Source of the DNA: Chryseobacterium camelliae
GTDB taxonomy: Bacteria > Bacteroidota > Bacteroidia > Flavobacteriales > Weeksellaceae
Length of the DNA stretch: 64,000 bases
Assembly (NCBI RefSeq): GCF_002770595.1
Contig: NZ_CP022986.1
Location: 1,488,001-1,552,000 of the forward strand
Reading direction: 5' to 3'
Shown here: positions 17,361 through 26,552 of the stretch, one piece after another
Layout of the letters: every line of letters begins with the position of its first letter
Position numbering within the stretch: the stretch's first letter is position 1
The notes under the pieces: generated by a model
Seen by the model: only the letters and a program-made list of their open reading frames with translations
Told to the model about the DNA's origin: nothing
Databases searched by the model: none
Position numbers and translations under genes: made by a program

Positions 17361-19688
17361 TTATTTAGTCTGATTTATCCATTCACTTAAAAATTCATTT
17401 ACATCCAGGACATATTGCTCAGCATCAATTTTTGATTTTAACTGCCCAGCATGCGCTACGGCATTTCTGCGTATCCTGAGATCATCAATGTTTTCAATCA
17501 GCAAATCTCTCGGTCTATTGAAAATAACTGTCAATTCGGTTACCAAAAGCGCCAATTCAGCTGAAGAACAGCTTGAGCTTAGAGGACTGCTACCGAATTT
17601 AAATTTTTCCAATGACGATTGCATACCTCCTAACATCCATTTTTTAACAGGATCGACTCTGTAAAAAACTTTTTTCAACTCATTTTCAAGAGCTCTGCCA
17701 TATTGCAGTATAACTGGAGAAAAGTCACTTGACAATGTAATCATATTTAATAAGAACTGACCTGATGCTAAATATTTGACGGTTGTAGTTTCGAGCTTCG
17801 ACGTATCGAATAGAACTTCTAAGTTTGCTTGATAACGGGATATATCCATTCTCGCGTCAAACTCGTCAATCTTTTCCTCCAATGCGGAAATTTTCTCTTC
17901 ACTATCCTCCAGATTGGTCTTCATCGATTCAAATTCCAACACAAAGTTATCTCTCCTGATATTGAGTAAGCTCAACTGTAAATTATTTGATTCGTCGAAG
18001 AATCCACCATCAAACACTTCGAATGGTATACTTCCATCATCTTTAATTTTAAGGACTTCAACCTGTTTATTCCCACCATTAATATTCTTAAAATGTCGAA
18101 GATAAAAAATTTTAACAAGGTCAACAGCATTTTGCGCTGCTACCAAATTTTGAAACTTACGAATTAAATACTCACTGTGAGTTTCGATAATCAACTGGAT
18201 TTTGAATCGCTTGTTGGCTTCAAAGAACATTTCTGCAAGCAGTGACTGCCATTTTGGATGTAAATTCGTCTCCGGCTCTTCGATCAATAACATGCTAGGG
18301 TCAAAAATGTCCCTCCAATATTCACCTTTATCATCATATTCATGGACTTCCCTCTTATTTTTTTCGGCCAGAACACAAATCTGAATAAGCAATAAAATGA
18401 GCTGTTTTATTCCGTAACCAAAATCCACAAGCTCACGCTTCTCGCCATTCATATCAATTACAGAAACAAAAATTAACTGGTAATCTTGCTTAAAATCTAT
18501 ATAAAGCCTTTTCCCAATCTCAAAAGCTTGTAGGTATCTATTTAAAAATGAAGTGCTATCACCCTGTAATGGAAGGAAGCCCTTTAATAGGTTAATGAAA
18601 GGAGTATTTAATGATGCATTATAGATTCTTACATGCTGCTCCCTTACTGTAGAAAGGTAATTAACCGAAAACAGACGCTGCTCTAAGTGAGACATAGTCT
18701 GTATAAATGCATGCTCAATAACATTGTATTTTCTTTGATTACTAGGATCAACATCAATCCATTTTAGATTATCCCTTAAGATTTCAAGACAGCTGGAGTA
18801 AAAAACACCCTCAATCTCCAGTTGTGGATAAAAATATTCAGGGGGTTCAAAGTCTCGATCTGTCACTTTTAAGGAACCCCGAAGTACTTTTTTCTTTAAA
18901 CCTTTACTAAGAAAACTCACCCATGCTTTTCTATCGGCTACTGGCTTGAATGAGCTCATTAATATAGACGGAATAACTCGAAACCCCTCCTTATCTAAAA
19001 CTTTTTCTAACCAAGCTTTTTCGGTCTGATTATCTTGATGATAATCATAAATTTCCAAGCCGTCGCTTAAAATGGATTTTAATTTCGCAGTATTGATACT
19101 CCAATTAACAAGACCTACTGGAGGTTCTCCATCGGGTTTCCCAAAAATTCCGTATTTAATATAAAAATCCCTCTTTTTGTAGGTTGGATCGGCTTTCAGC
19201 TTTTCGTACTCTTCAATATCTTTTTTATACTTTCTCAGATCTCTGGCTTTGTCAGCTTTGGAAGCATTCTTATAAGCAAAAGAAAGGAGAACATCGCCAT
19301 CCTGAGCGTCAGAAAGCTGCACCTCCCTTAATTTCGCCTTGTAAGGATCAGCTGGCAGTACCACGTACGTAAGTGAGATAAGTCCATGCCTTATCCCAAG
19401 GAAATTAAAGGGAAGTGAAACTGTTATTTTCTTCTTTGTTTTTTTGTAAAGTACATTTTCTAAATTTCCCAGCAGGTGTTCCTGTTCCGTGAGATCGAGT
19501 TCATAAGGAAAAACTTTTGCACTAACGCTATTTTTTAACAGCTGTAGCCCTTTGATTATTGAACTTTTCCCTGAATTATTCGTACCTGTCAATAAATTTA
19601 TCGCAGAAAAGTTTTCAAGAATTCCTTGCTGATCATCAAAAATTCTGAAATTTTTAAGACCAAAAATGTTTACTGGTAGCATTAACAA
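17361..19688 (-). CDS. OLD-like AAA ATPase with HEPN-like C-terminus (copy 1)
   Basis: A 775-residue ABC/SMC-type ATPase. Walker A is TGTNNSGKSS (Lys41). The Walker B/signature block is MLLIEEPETNLHPKWQ, followed by LIIETHSEYLIRKFQ, the OLD/RecF layout. A DUF3696-like DGSIPFEVFDGGFFDE segment and a coiled-coil near residue 600 follow. The last 150 residues are helical and end with RRNAVAH (Arg741-x4-His746), the spacing of the HEPN ribonuclease motif. Cotranscribed 15 bp after a 122-residue protein. Beside CBASS, a defence role is likely but unproven. The HEPN assignment is a motif-level guess. Confidence 0.75.
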   Translation of the reverse strand: MLMLPVNIFGLKNFRIFDDQQGILENFSAINLLTGTNNSGKSSIIKGLQLLKNSVSAKVFPYELDLTEQEHLLGNLENVLYKKTKKKITVSLPFNFLGIRHGLISLTYVVLPADPYKAKLREVQLSDAQDGDVLLSFAYKNASKADKARDLRKYKKDIEEYEKLKADPTYKKRDFYIKYGIFGKPDGEPPVGLVNWSINTAKLKSILSDGLEIYDYHQDNQTEKAWLEKVLDKEGFRVIPSILMSSFKPVADRKAWVSFLSKGLKKKVLRGSLKVTDRDFEPPEYFYPQLEIEGVFYSSCLEILRDNLKWIDVDPSNQRKYNVIEHAFIQTMSHLEQRLFSVNYLSTVREQHVRIYNASLNTPFINLLKGFLPLQGDSTSFLNRYLQAFEIGKRLYIDFKQDYQLIFVSVIDMNGEKRELVDFGYGIKQLILLLIQICVLAEKNKREVHEYDDKGEYWRDIFDPSMLLIEEPETNLHPKWQSLLAEMFFEANKRFKIQLIIETHSEYLIRKFQNLVAAQNAVDLVKIFYLRHFKNINGGNKQVEVLKIKDDGSIPFEVFDGGFFDESNNLQLSLLNIRRDNFVLEFESMKTNLEDSEEKISALEEKIDEFDARMDISRYQANLEVLFDTSKLETTTVKYLASGQFLLNMITLSSDFSPVILQYGRALENELKKVFYRVDPVKKWMLGGMQSSLEKFKFGSSPLSSSCSSAELALLVTELTVIFNRPRDLLIENIDDLRIRRNAVAHAGQLKSKIDAEQYVLDVNEFLSEWINQTK

Positions 19689-19703
19689 ATTTCATTAGTA
19701 AGA

Positions 19704-20072
19704 TTAATTCTCTGCAACCTTAGTAGTTCTCCAAGTATTTACCTCAAATAAAACGGCCGCATCACCTGAATTATTCCAAACGGAACTCTTTAAATCCCAG
19801 TAGATAAAATATTTTTTGTTTTTTCCACCATTGATATCAGTTGATCTTTTAATGCCAACTTTTGAATAGAGGACCACTTCGTCACCTTTTTTTACTTCCT
19901 GGGGCTTGAACCAGAAAGTGTGCCTCATTTTGTTAGAAATTTTACCTTCATCAAGATATGTTGTGTCGGAAATGATAAAGTAATACAGATTTGTATCTTC
20001 CAAAACTGATAATTCAACACGCTCACTTTCCAATGTTCCGAAGTCCACGACCTGGTTGATTTTTAATTTCAT
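19704..20072 (-). CDS. small partner protein of the ATPase (unknown, 122 aa)
   Basis: Encodes 122 residues starting MKLKINQVVDFGTLESERV. It appears beta-rich with many Lys/Thr/Val. Readable strands include YYFIISDTTYLDE, HTFWFKPQEVKKGDEVVLYSKVG and KKYFIYWDLKSSVW. No signal peptide or known motif is seen. It sits 15 bp upstream of the 775-residue ATPase on the same strand, so the two are very probably an operon and possibly a complex. The second ATPase (21884) has no such partner. Confidence 0.65.
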   Translation of the reverse strand: MKLKINQVVDFGTLESERVELSVLEDTNLYYFIISDTTYLDEGKISNKMRHTFWFKPQEVKKGDEVVLYSKVGIKRSTDINGGKNKKYFIYWDLKSSVWNNSGDAAVLFEVNTWRTTKVAEN

Positions 20073-20195
20073 AATAGATTATATAGCTTTTAAAGCAATT
20101 TATGAAAATTTCAAAGGATACCAAACACATTTAAAACCTTTCTAAATATTTTCCTAAATTTAAGTATGACTATACAGACCTCGTAATAAAAAAAT

Positions 20196-20414
20196 ATGTT
20201 TGAAATTGAAATTCAAGGCTTGAAAATTGCTGTATCTGAACATATAGTAAATGGCCAGCAGGTCTTTAGGCTTTCATTTGCCGATAATAGAAAACCCCTG
20301 GTCGTTGCGCGCGCGAAAACATGGAACGGTGATACATGGACAAGCATTCCGCAAGGCCGTCAGAAGGAGGCCGAAGAGTTTGGTAAAGAAATTAGTAAAC
20401 ACTTAAAAGAATAA
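20196..20414 (+). CDS. small hypothetical protein (72 aa)
   Basis: Encodes 72 residues starting MFEIEIQGLKIAVSEHIV, with a beta-hairpin-like first half and a C-terminal helix (QKEAEEFGKEISKHLKE). It lies 4 bp upstream of the SRAP gene on the same strand and is divergent from the 122-residue gene. No recognised domain. The tight spacing implies cotranscription with SRAP. Confidence 0.6.
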   Translation: MFEIEIQGLKIAVSEHIVNGQQVFRLSFADNRKPLVVARAKTWNGDTWTSIPQGRQKEAEEFGKEISKHLKE

Positions 20415-20418
20415 AACT

Positions 20419-21246
20419 ATGTGTTATTACAATGGACAACGCGTATCAAGGGAAGAATTCATCAGATTAATGGATCTCGAAAAAGCCGTTATGAACTATG
20501 ATTTCCTTGATCAGGAAATACATGAAGGTTTTAATTACGGAAATATTGCTGTTTTAAGACCCACCGAAGACCGATGTAATTTCGATATCGTACAGATGGA
20601 ATGGGGCTTTATACCATCCTATATAAAAAACAGAGAAGATGTCAAAAAAATGCGTTTTGGTTACAAGGACAGTACCGGTAAATGGCGTCAGCCCTACACG
20701 ACATTGAATGCAAAAGGCGAAGAACTAATATTGATCGATGAAAATACTGGCCGTGAAAAAATGTTCCGGAAGGCAGCACTGGAAAGAAGATGTCTGATCT
20801 TATCCAGTGAGTTCTATGAATGGCGCCATATCCATCGACTGAACAAAAAAACCAACCTGCCACTTAAAACAGCTGATAAATATCCATACCATATCGGCTT
20901 AAAGGACAAGGCATATTTTTTTATCGCGGCCATATGGCAGAACTGGACTGATAAAGACACAGGGGAAACCGTCGATACTGTTGCCCTTGTAACCACCGAG
21001 GCCAATTCATTGATGAGACAGATTCATAACTCAAAGAACAGAATGCCAACAATGCTTCCTGACGAGCTTGCATGGGAATGGATGATGGAAGATCTAACAG
21101 AGCAGCGAATCACAGAAATTGCAACTTATCAGATTAAAGCTTCTGACATGGATGCCTATACGGTTGAAAAAGACTTCAGAACAACAGGAAGCCCATCAAA
21201 AGTATTTGTCTATTCCGAAGTCCCGGAGTTATCATATGAAGTTTAA
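20419..21246 (+). CDS. SRAP (SOS response-associated peptidase/YedK/HMCES-like) protein
   Basis: A 275-residue protein that crosslinks to abasic sites in single-stranded DNA through its N-terminal cysteine and so shields the lesion. Family residues are visible: Cys2 (MCYYNG), Asn in TTLNAKGEEL, Glu in CLILSSEFYEWRH and His in IHNSKNRMPTMLP. It is cytoplasmic and preceded by a 72-residue gene (4 bp gap). Its place in a mobile element that also carries dinB/dnaE-type polymerases suggests a damage-tolerance role for the element. Some SRAP proteins travel with defence islands; that link is inference here. Confidence 0.92.
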   Translation: MCYYNGQRVSREEFIRLMDLEKAVMNYDFLDQEIHEGFNYGNIAVLRPTEDRCNFDIVQMEWGFIPSYIKNREDVKKMRFGYKDSTGKWRQPYTTLNAKGEELILIDENTGREKMFRKAALERRCLILSSEFYEWRHIHRLNKKTNLPLKTADKYPYHIGLKDKAYFFIAAIWQNWTDKDTGETVDTVALVTTEANSLMRQIHNSKNRMPTMLPDELAWEWMMEDLTEQRITEIATYQIKASDMDAYTVEKDFRTTGSPSKVFVYSEVPELSYEV

Positions 21247-21333
21247 AAGTAATCATCAATACAAATTAAATGATGCAACTTTTTTAATGGTTTGCTTTTC
21301 CTTATTTTGTAATTTTATAAGCAAATCAATATT

Positions 21334-21618
21334 ATGGAAAGTACAGCACGAATTAAAGTTGATAAAGATATCAAGCCTTTGAAAGATCTTAAGTCTTGGA
21401 AACCTTTTGAGTTTATTGTTGGTGAAAAGTATTATGTCTCATTTCAAACGGGTTATGCAGTTCCTTGTAAATTGGTCGAGGTTTATCAAGAAGGACACCG
21501 TACGAGGCTTTTGATCGACTGTAAAAATCCAAGCTATAATGGAACTTATACTTTGTTTCAGGAAGAACTTGGACGTACACCAGAGGAAGCTGCGATCAAT
21601 AAATTTGGACTTTTTTAG
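21334..21618 (+). CDS. small hypothetical protein (94 aa)
   Basis: Encodes 94 residues starting MESTARIKVDKDIKPLKDL. It has two-stranded patterns (FIVGEKYYVSFQTGYAVPCKLVEV and TRLLIDCKNPSYNGTYTLF) and a charged C-terminus. It sits after SRAP by 87 bp, in a small AT-rich gap. No motif recognised and no signal peptide. It may be an accessory gene of the SRAP unit. Confidence 0.55.
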   Translation: MESTARIKVDKDIKPLKDLKSWKPFEFIVGEKYYVSFQTGYAVPCKLVEVYQEGHRTRLLIDCKNPSYNGTYTLFQEELGRTPEEAAINKFGLF

Positions 21619-21883
21619 AAAGGTCCAGTTTTATTAAGTAATATCCCTTAGGCAGCTTGTATTTTTATGTCTTATTTCTCCGCAACTGCTTCAAATAATC
21701 CTGGATAGCTCTTCACTATACCTTGCTTATCCACAACAATTAATTCTACAATCATTAGGAATAATATTTCTGAAAACTTTAGCTGTATTATACAAAGGTC
21801 AGGGATGGGTGGCGAAGTGCTTTCCGACCCATCCGAGACTAATAATTAGGTAAGTGTGTTAGATCATCAAAAGATAAAACGGA
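21619..21883. other. gene-free spacer between SRAP unit and second ATPase
   Basis: 265 bp of AT-rich DNA between convergent genes. I see no terminator-grade hairpin and no ORF of note. Confidence 0.4.
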
Positions 21884-24754
21884 TCATAAATATTTGAATA
21901 TCGCCAGGACCTTCGCAATGTAATCCTCAGCTGTATACCTATCGATCACATCATGGGTACACACAGCGTCATTATAGGTATGACCTGCACAGTTTCTGAG
22001 ATCTTTTATATATCTAAAGGTATCAAATAGGCTTTCTGCATTATTGTAGTCACTCCAAAAACTTCTTAGAAAATTGGAAAATTCCAATACTAGTGGTACA
22101 GATTTATAATTGTACATAGCATTGCTTGTTGGCGATATGCTATGTAGTAATTCAAAGATTTGGGTCAAATTCCCGAACTTATAATCAGTAGTGGAATTTT
22201 TGCTATAATTCTTCAAGTGATCGATCATTACATTATTTCCATTAATTAGAATTGTGCCACTGCCATTTCCCCTAGGTAGCGGTAAATTATCAATAATGTG
22301 ATTAATTTTGTCTTTATAGTGCACATCTTCTGACCATATAGTCACGGTCGAACTGTCGATATAGTTCGTGAAATCATCCATCCATTTGATCATTTCAAAT
22401 TCCACTGCACGACCAAACTGTATGATAACAGGAGCAAAATCGGCGTCATTGTCTAACGTTATCAATAGGAATTTACCTGTTGCTAAATATTGTAGCGTTT
22501 TATTATTATCGATTTTGCTTTCATCAACTAATAATTTTACTTCTGCTACGTATTTTGAATAATCGGTTTTTTCCAGGAAACGATCAATCATTTGCTGCTG
22601 TTGCTCTAACCCTAGCTGTAATTCAGATTCTATCTTATCTTTCTGCCTTTTGACTTCATTGATTTCTTCTTTAAGCTTGGCATGATCAGAATATGCACCT
22701 TCCAATTTATGCTGCAGCTGTTCCAATTCTCTATTTTTTTTATCAAGAGCAGTTTTGGACGCTATTTGCTTTTCTTTTATTTCGTCATAATCTTCAATAA
22801 AATGGTTTCTTTGAATGTTGAACAAGCTTAGCTTTAGATTATTCTGCTCATCAAAGAATCCCTTGCCAAAATATTGTTCATAGTCTATACTGCCATCTTT
22901 CTCAATCTTTACGTGACTGATATAATTTTGTTTGAAACCTGCTTTAACGTCATGGGGCTGATTAAAATAATACATCTTGACCTCACTGGGAGAAATTACT
23001 TTGTTGCCTATGTATTCCTGGAATTTATAGATAAGATATTCACTATGGGTTTCAATGAGAAATTGGATATTGAACCTGCTGGCGGCATCTATAAATAACT
23101 CTGCCATTTTTGACTGTAAAGATGGATGAAGATTGGCCTCCGGTTCTTCTATCAAAAGCGTCGATGGCATAAAATAAGTAGCTTCCTTTTCATAATAACC
23201 CTCATTACCATTAAAGTCGTATTCATGGTTCCTTTGGTACATAAAGGCAAGCGTAGCTATCTTCAGTATGATAGGAAGAAGTTGTGACACACCGTATCCC
23301 AGATCGACCAATGCTGTCCTTGTACCGTCAAAATTTATTAGGAAAATTTTGGTCATACCGATAGATTCATCCCTATCCACTGACAGTTCTTTTCCTATAT
23401 TGAAACCTTTATTTTTGATTTCACCATTTTTATCCTTAAATTCTCCCTTGCCGATCCAGAAATTGACAAAATCCTGTATTTGTGGATAGCTTTCTAGATA
23501 GATAGATGTGAAATCCCTTACGATCTGTACGTCTTCCCCATTCTGCTCGTCTATAAACCATGCCCTATTTCTTCCGCGTGCAGTTGGCAAAAAATGGATT
23601 CGATTTAAACTCTCAACCTTTTTCTTGACAATTTCCGTAAAATCTTTTTCTATGGCCTGCGACAGATCTGAATAAATATCACTACTATCTGTTGTTTGAA
23701 TCCAGGGCGAGTCGAAAATACTTTGTACGCTTGCTTCGTTACTGCCACTCTCCTCCTTGGATTCGGCTATCACAATGTCTCTACAGACGCCATAATACGT
23801 TCGGGAAAAGTTGTCATGGAAACAATTTAAGATCTTTTCATGATTGTTTTCTTTTCCATTAAGAAGTGATGTCGTGACCATCTCTTCTATTTCAGACAGT
23901 TTTGACTTTTCGTGCTCCGATAATCCCGAATAGTTGGAAAATATGCTTTTTCCAGCTACCCTTTTTTTAAGAAAGTCTTTATAACTCTCGCGCTCGTAGG
24001 AAAAAAAGTTTTTCTCAAGCGAAATGGATTTGTATTTATCGATTCTACTAAAAAGGTTAATACTGCAAATATCGACAGTCTCTTCATCCGGCTCTGATTT
24101 TTTCATCTCCTTTAAAGGATTCTTTAAGATGAGCCTGATGATTTCTTTCAGATCAATACTTGTGGACATTTCCCAGTAATCGGCTTCTTCATGACCGTAT
24201 CTGAATGCAATCACATTGGACCAGTGCAAATATTTACCTTTCCTTACAATCGCAATACTTTTGATATCATGGTTTACCACATCCTCTTCGATGGCACCTT
24301 TTCTATAGATAAAGCGGTTCAGTCCATACCTGATCTCAAGCATTGCATCTATTTCTCTACTTCCGCCGATTTTAATCGGAAATGCAAATACTAGATCTGA
24401 ATCATCCTCAAAAATAGGCCTTTCCGTGGTTTGTGAACTATACTTCTTATGGAAATTAGAAATCCTTGAGTACATTTGCTCGCTCTGTTGATTCGAGTCT
24501 TTATAATGCTGCAATGCTTCCCGGTTAAAAATACGTTCCATATTTCCCAGTTCATGTTGCATATTCTTAAAATCCAGGTGTTGCGAAACAATCCCGTCTT
24601 TGTAATTGTGGACCATGAACTGAATTGCTTTAAAAACAGAGCTTTTTCCAGCATTATTTGACCCAGTAATAATCGTAATAGGTCCAAACTCAAGATTTTC
24701 CTTCTTGCTAAATGTCCTAAAATTCTGTAGGCCAATTCCCTCTAAATTTGGCAT
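21884..24754 (-). CDS. OLD-like AAA ATPase with HEPN-like C-terminus (copy 2)
   Basis: A 956-residue paralog-like relative of the ATPase at 17361. Walker A is TGSNNAGKSS (Lys37). The later ATPase block is LLIEEPEANLHPSLQSKM followed by FLIETHSEYLIYKFQ. The DUF3696-like segment is DGSIDYEQYFGKGFFDE. A long charged coiled-coil follows (about residues 640-710), then a helical C-terminus with LRNCAGH (Arg920-x4-His925). It lacks the small partner gene of copy 1 and is about 180 residues longer. No other gene lies within 200 bp downstream. The likely role is phage defence or element maintenance, by context only. Confidence 0.73.
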   Translation of the reverse strand: MPNLEGIGLQNFRTFSKKENLEFGPITIITGSNNAGKSSVFKAIQFMVHNYKDGIVSQHLDFKNMQHELGNMERIFNREALQHYKDSNQQSEQMYSRISNFHKKYSSQTTERPIFEDDSDLVFAFPIKIGGSREIDAMLEIRYGLNRFIYRKGAIEEDVVNHDIKSIAIVRKGKYLHWSNVIAFRYGHEEADYWEMSTSIDLKEIIRLILKNPLKEMKKSEPDEETVDICSINLFSRIDKYKSISLEKNFFSYERESYKDFLKKRVAGKSIFSNYSGLSEHEKSKLSEIEEMVTTSLLNGKENNHEKILNCFHDNFSRTYYGVCRDIVIAESKEESGSNEASVQSIFDSPWIQTTDSSDIYSDLSQAIEKDFTEIVKKKVESLNRIHFLPTARGRNRAWFIDEQNGEDVQIVRDFTSIYLESYPQIQDFVNFWIGKGEFKDKNGEIKNKGFNIGKELSVDRDESIGMTKIFLINFDGTRTALVDLGYGVSQLLPIILKIATLAFMYQRNHEYDFNGNEGYYEKEATYFMPSTLLIEEPEANLHPSLQSKMAELFIDAASRFNIQFLIETHSEYLIYKFQEYIGNKVISPSEVKMYYFNQPHDVKAGFKQNYISHVKIEKDGSIDYEQYFGKGFFDEQNNLKLSLFNIQRNHFIEDYDEIKEKQIASKTALDKKNRELEQLQHKLEGAYSDHAKLKEEINEVKRQKDKIESELQLGLEQQQQMIDRFLEKTDYSKYVAEVKLLVDESKIDNNKTLQYLATGKFLLITLDNDADFAPVIIQFGRAVEFEMIKWMDDFTNYIDSSTVTIWSEDVHYKDKINHIIDNLPLPRGNGSGTILINGNNVMIDHLKNYSKNSTTDYKFGNLTQIFELLHSISPTSNAMYNYKSVPLVLEFSNFLRSFWSDYNNAESLFDTFRYIKDLRNCAGHTYNDAVCTHDVIDRYTAEDYIAKVLAIFKYL

Positions 24755-24958
24755 TATGATAGTTTAATATTTTATAAATTATGTATTTGAAGAGTCTTTG
24801 AAGCAACTTTAATTAAAAAATCACTACACCACACTTCGAGATGAATTATACCATGCTTTGCAGCACAATATATAACCTGGTTCAAGATCCCTACTTCTAC
24901 TCCTTTGTTTCCGCAAACTGCACTTACTGAAAATTAAATGCTATACAGTGTCAGGAAT

Positions 24959-25420
24959 CTAATTAACGGTAAATGTGCCATTCCCCTTAAGGATCAGAAA
25001 AGAACCCTGTTTCACATTTTTTCTGATACCGCTGAACTTGCTAAAACTGCCCGTCAGCACCATCTGTTCATACCGTGTGGAATCAGCAGATTCCCAGTCC
25101 ATTCCGCAGGGAACACCTTGAGCCCTCACGCTGTCCGCCGTCATTTTAGAATCCAGGTTTGCCCGCTCTAGCCTTGCATAACTGATGCGCATACATCCGC
25201 CTGGGTCCTTTGCAACAAGATAAAATAGCTTTATTGGTTCCTTACTGTCGGGTAACTTAAGGTCAAACTGTTCCGTAATGGTATCGCCTGCCACTTTCCA
25301 GTCCGCATGGCCTGTGGCAAAGTCTTTCTCAAAAAATATTTTGGAATTTGTGCTGTTAGTGCATGCTGATGCAACTAGGTACAATAGGAACATGCCTATC
25401 ACTTTTTTAACTGTTTTCAT
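24959..25420 (-). CDS. hypothetical lipoprotein (153 aa)
   Basis: The N-terminus MKTVKKVIGMFLLYLVASAC is a lipoprotein signal with the lipobox ending ASAC (lipidated Cys20). The mature part is a small beta-rich domain with GDTITEQFDLKLPDSKEP and KMTADSVRAQGVPCGMDW (two mature cysteines). It is probably anchored in the periplasmic or outer membrane leaflet. Function unknown. It lies alone between the second ATPase and a long gene-poor gap. Confidence 0.6.
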   Translation of the reverse strand: MKTVKKVIGMFLLYLVASACTNSTNSKIFFEKDFATGHADWKVAGDTITEQFDLKLPDSKEPIKLFYLVAKDPGGCMRISYARLERANLDSKMTADSVRAQGVPCGMDWESADSTRYEQMVLTGSFSKFSGIRKNVKQGSFLILKGNGTFTVN

Positions 25421-25995
25421 ATTTTTAGGTTATTAGCTGACACTAATTTAAAAAAAAAATCATTTTTATCTGCTTAAAACATAAAGAAAGTGATACTTGC
25501 TGGGATTGGCCCCTAAACTCAAAAAAATAAGCAAAATACTGAGGTCACTGACCTTTGTCAGTACATATTGAAATCAGCATTGCACCTCGAAAAGGTGACA
25601 TAAGTGTCTTCGTCAAAAAACTGAAAATCTATATTTATTACAATCAAGTAAATAAGTGATTTCCATATTTTTTTATCGTGTTTTACGAATTACGCAATAA
25701 CCAAAATTTGCTTAGTAAACTATTAGAAGGCTCGTCTTAACAATTTCACTCACATCCTTAATAAATATGGTATTGAAAAAAATACAAAACATGCTCAAAA
25801 CCTCGATTCGCTTGGACCTCATCAATAAGATCTGTCAGATGGTCTGTTATGTAACTGGTGCTATACTTTCCATTTTGCCGATTACAATGCACCAAAAACC
25901 AATCCCGTCGTTCCACCAAAAAAGCCCGTGAAAATATTTGCAGTATATTCTGCGGTTAGAGATTCATTGATGAACCTTAGCGCAATATCTATATA
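25421..25995. other. gene-poor gap between two minus-strand genes
   Basis: 575 bp. The only readable stretch is a plus-strand frame of 54 codons starting at 25767 (MVLKKIQNMLKTSIRLD and on), ending TGA near 25929. It has no family resemblance and I do not call it a gene. Nothing else with support. Confidence 0.4.
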
Positions 25996-26484
25996 TTAAG
26001 AAAATGCCTGATACTGTTGATAATGGACCGTGCTGGTTTTTTTTTTTAAATCTACAATTCGATGTGATTCAGTGATATTACGGAGCTTTATATAATTTTC
26101 AAAACTAAAGTAGGTATTTTCATTGCCGTATTTTTCAAGACAAATCACATAATAATTGGTCTGAAAATCTTCGATTGCGTATTCCTCCTTATTGATAATA
26201 TCTGCCCATTGATAAATTTTTTCAAGCAGGTCTCGTTTGAGCAGGTTTTCCAGCGGATCATTCAGATCCTGATCCTCCAATACCCTCAAACAGCAATCAA
26301 TTGTTTCTAAATTCAGCATTAAATCGAATTCTCTTTTTTGCGGGAAATCTTTAAAAGAATAACCAAAATAACCCTCCGTAATGCAGCGTCTTTCGACCGG
26401 GTGCATTTTCAAATACTTGTATAACAATCCAGCCTCAATATCATTGATGCTAACTCTTATGCGAATATCATATAGAACTTCCAT
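25996..26484 (-). CDS. hypothetical protein (162 aa)
   Basis: Encodes 162 residues starting MEVLYDIRIRVSINDIEAG. It is rich in Leu, Glu, Tyr and Asp, with no signal peptide or membrane segment and no recognised motif. The C-terminal IVDLKKKTSTVHYQQYQAFS is basic. It lies 68 bp beyond the TonB-dependent protein gene, on the same strand. It could be the last gene of that operon or independent. Confidence 0.5.
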   Translation of the reverse strand: MEVLYDIRIRVSINDIEAGLLYKYLKMHPVERRCITEGYFGYSFKDFPQKREFDLMLNLETIDCCLRVLEDQDLNDPLENLLKRDLLEKIYQWADIINKEEYAIEDFQTNYYVICLEKYGNENTYFSFENYIKLRNITESHRIVDLKKKTSTVHYQQYQAFS

Positions 26485-26552
26485 TACAAATATTTATACA
26501 AAAAACTTTCTTGCGATCGGTACGTCAGATAGTGGGCGTTTGACCGGCGGCG

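Noticed and set aside
25767..25930. 54-codon frame in the 25.4-26.0 kb gap
   Set aside because: No promoter, RBS or homology, and the amino-acid pattern is random. Noted but not called.
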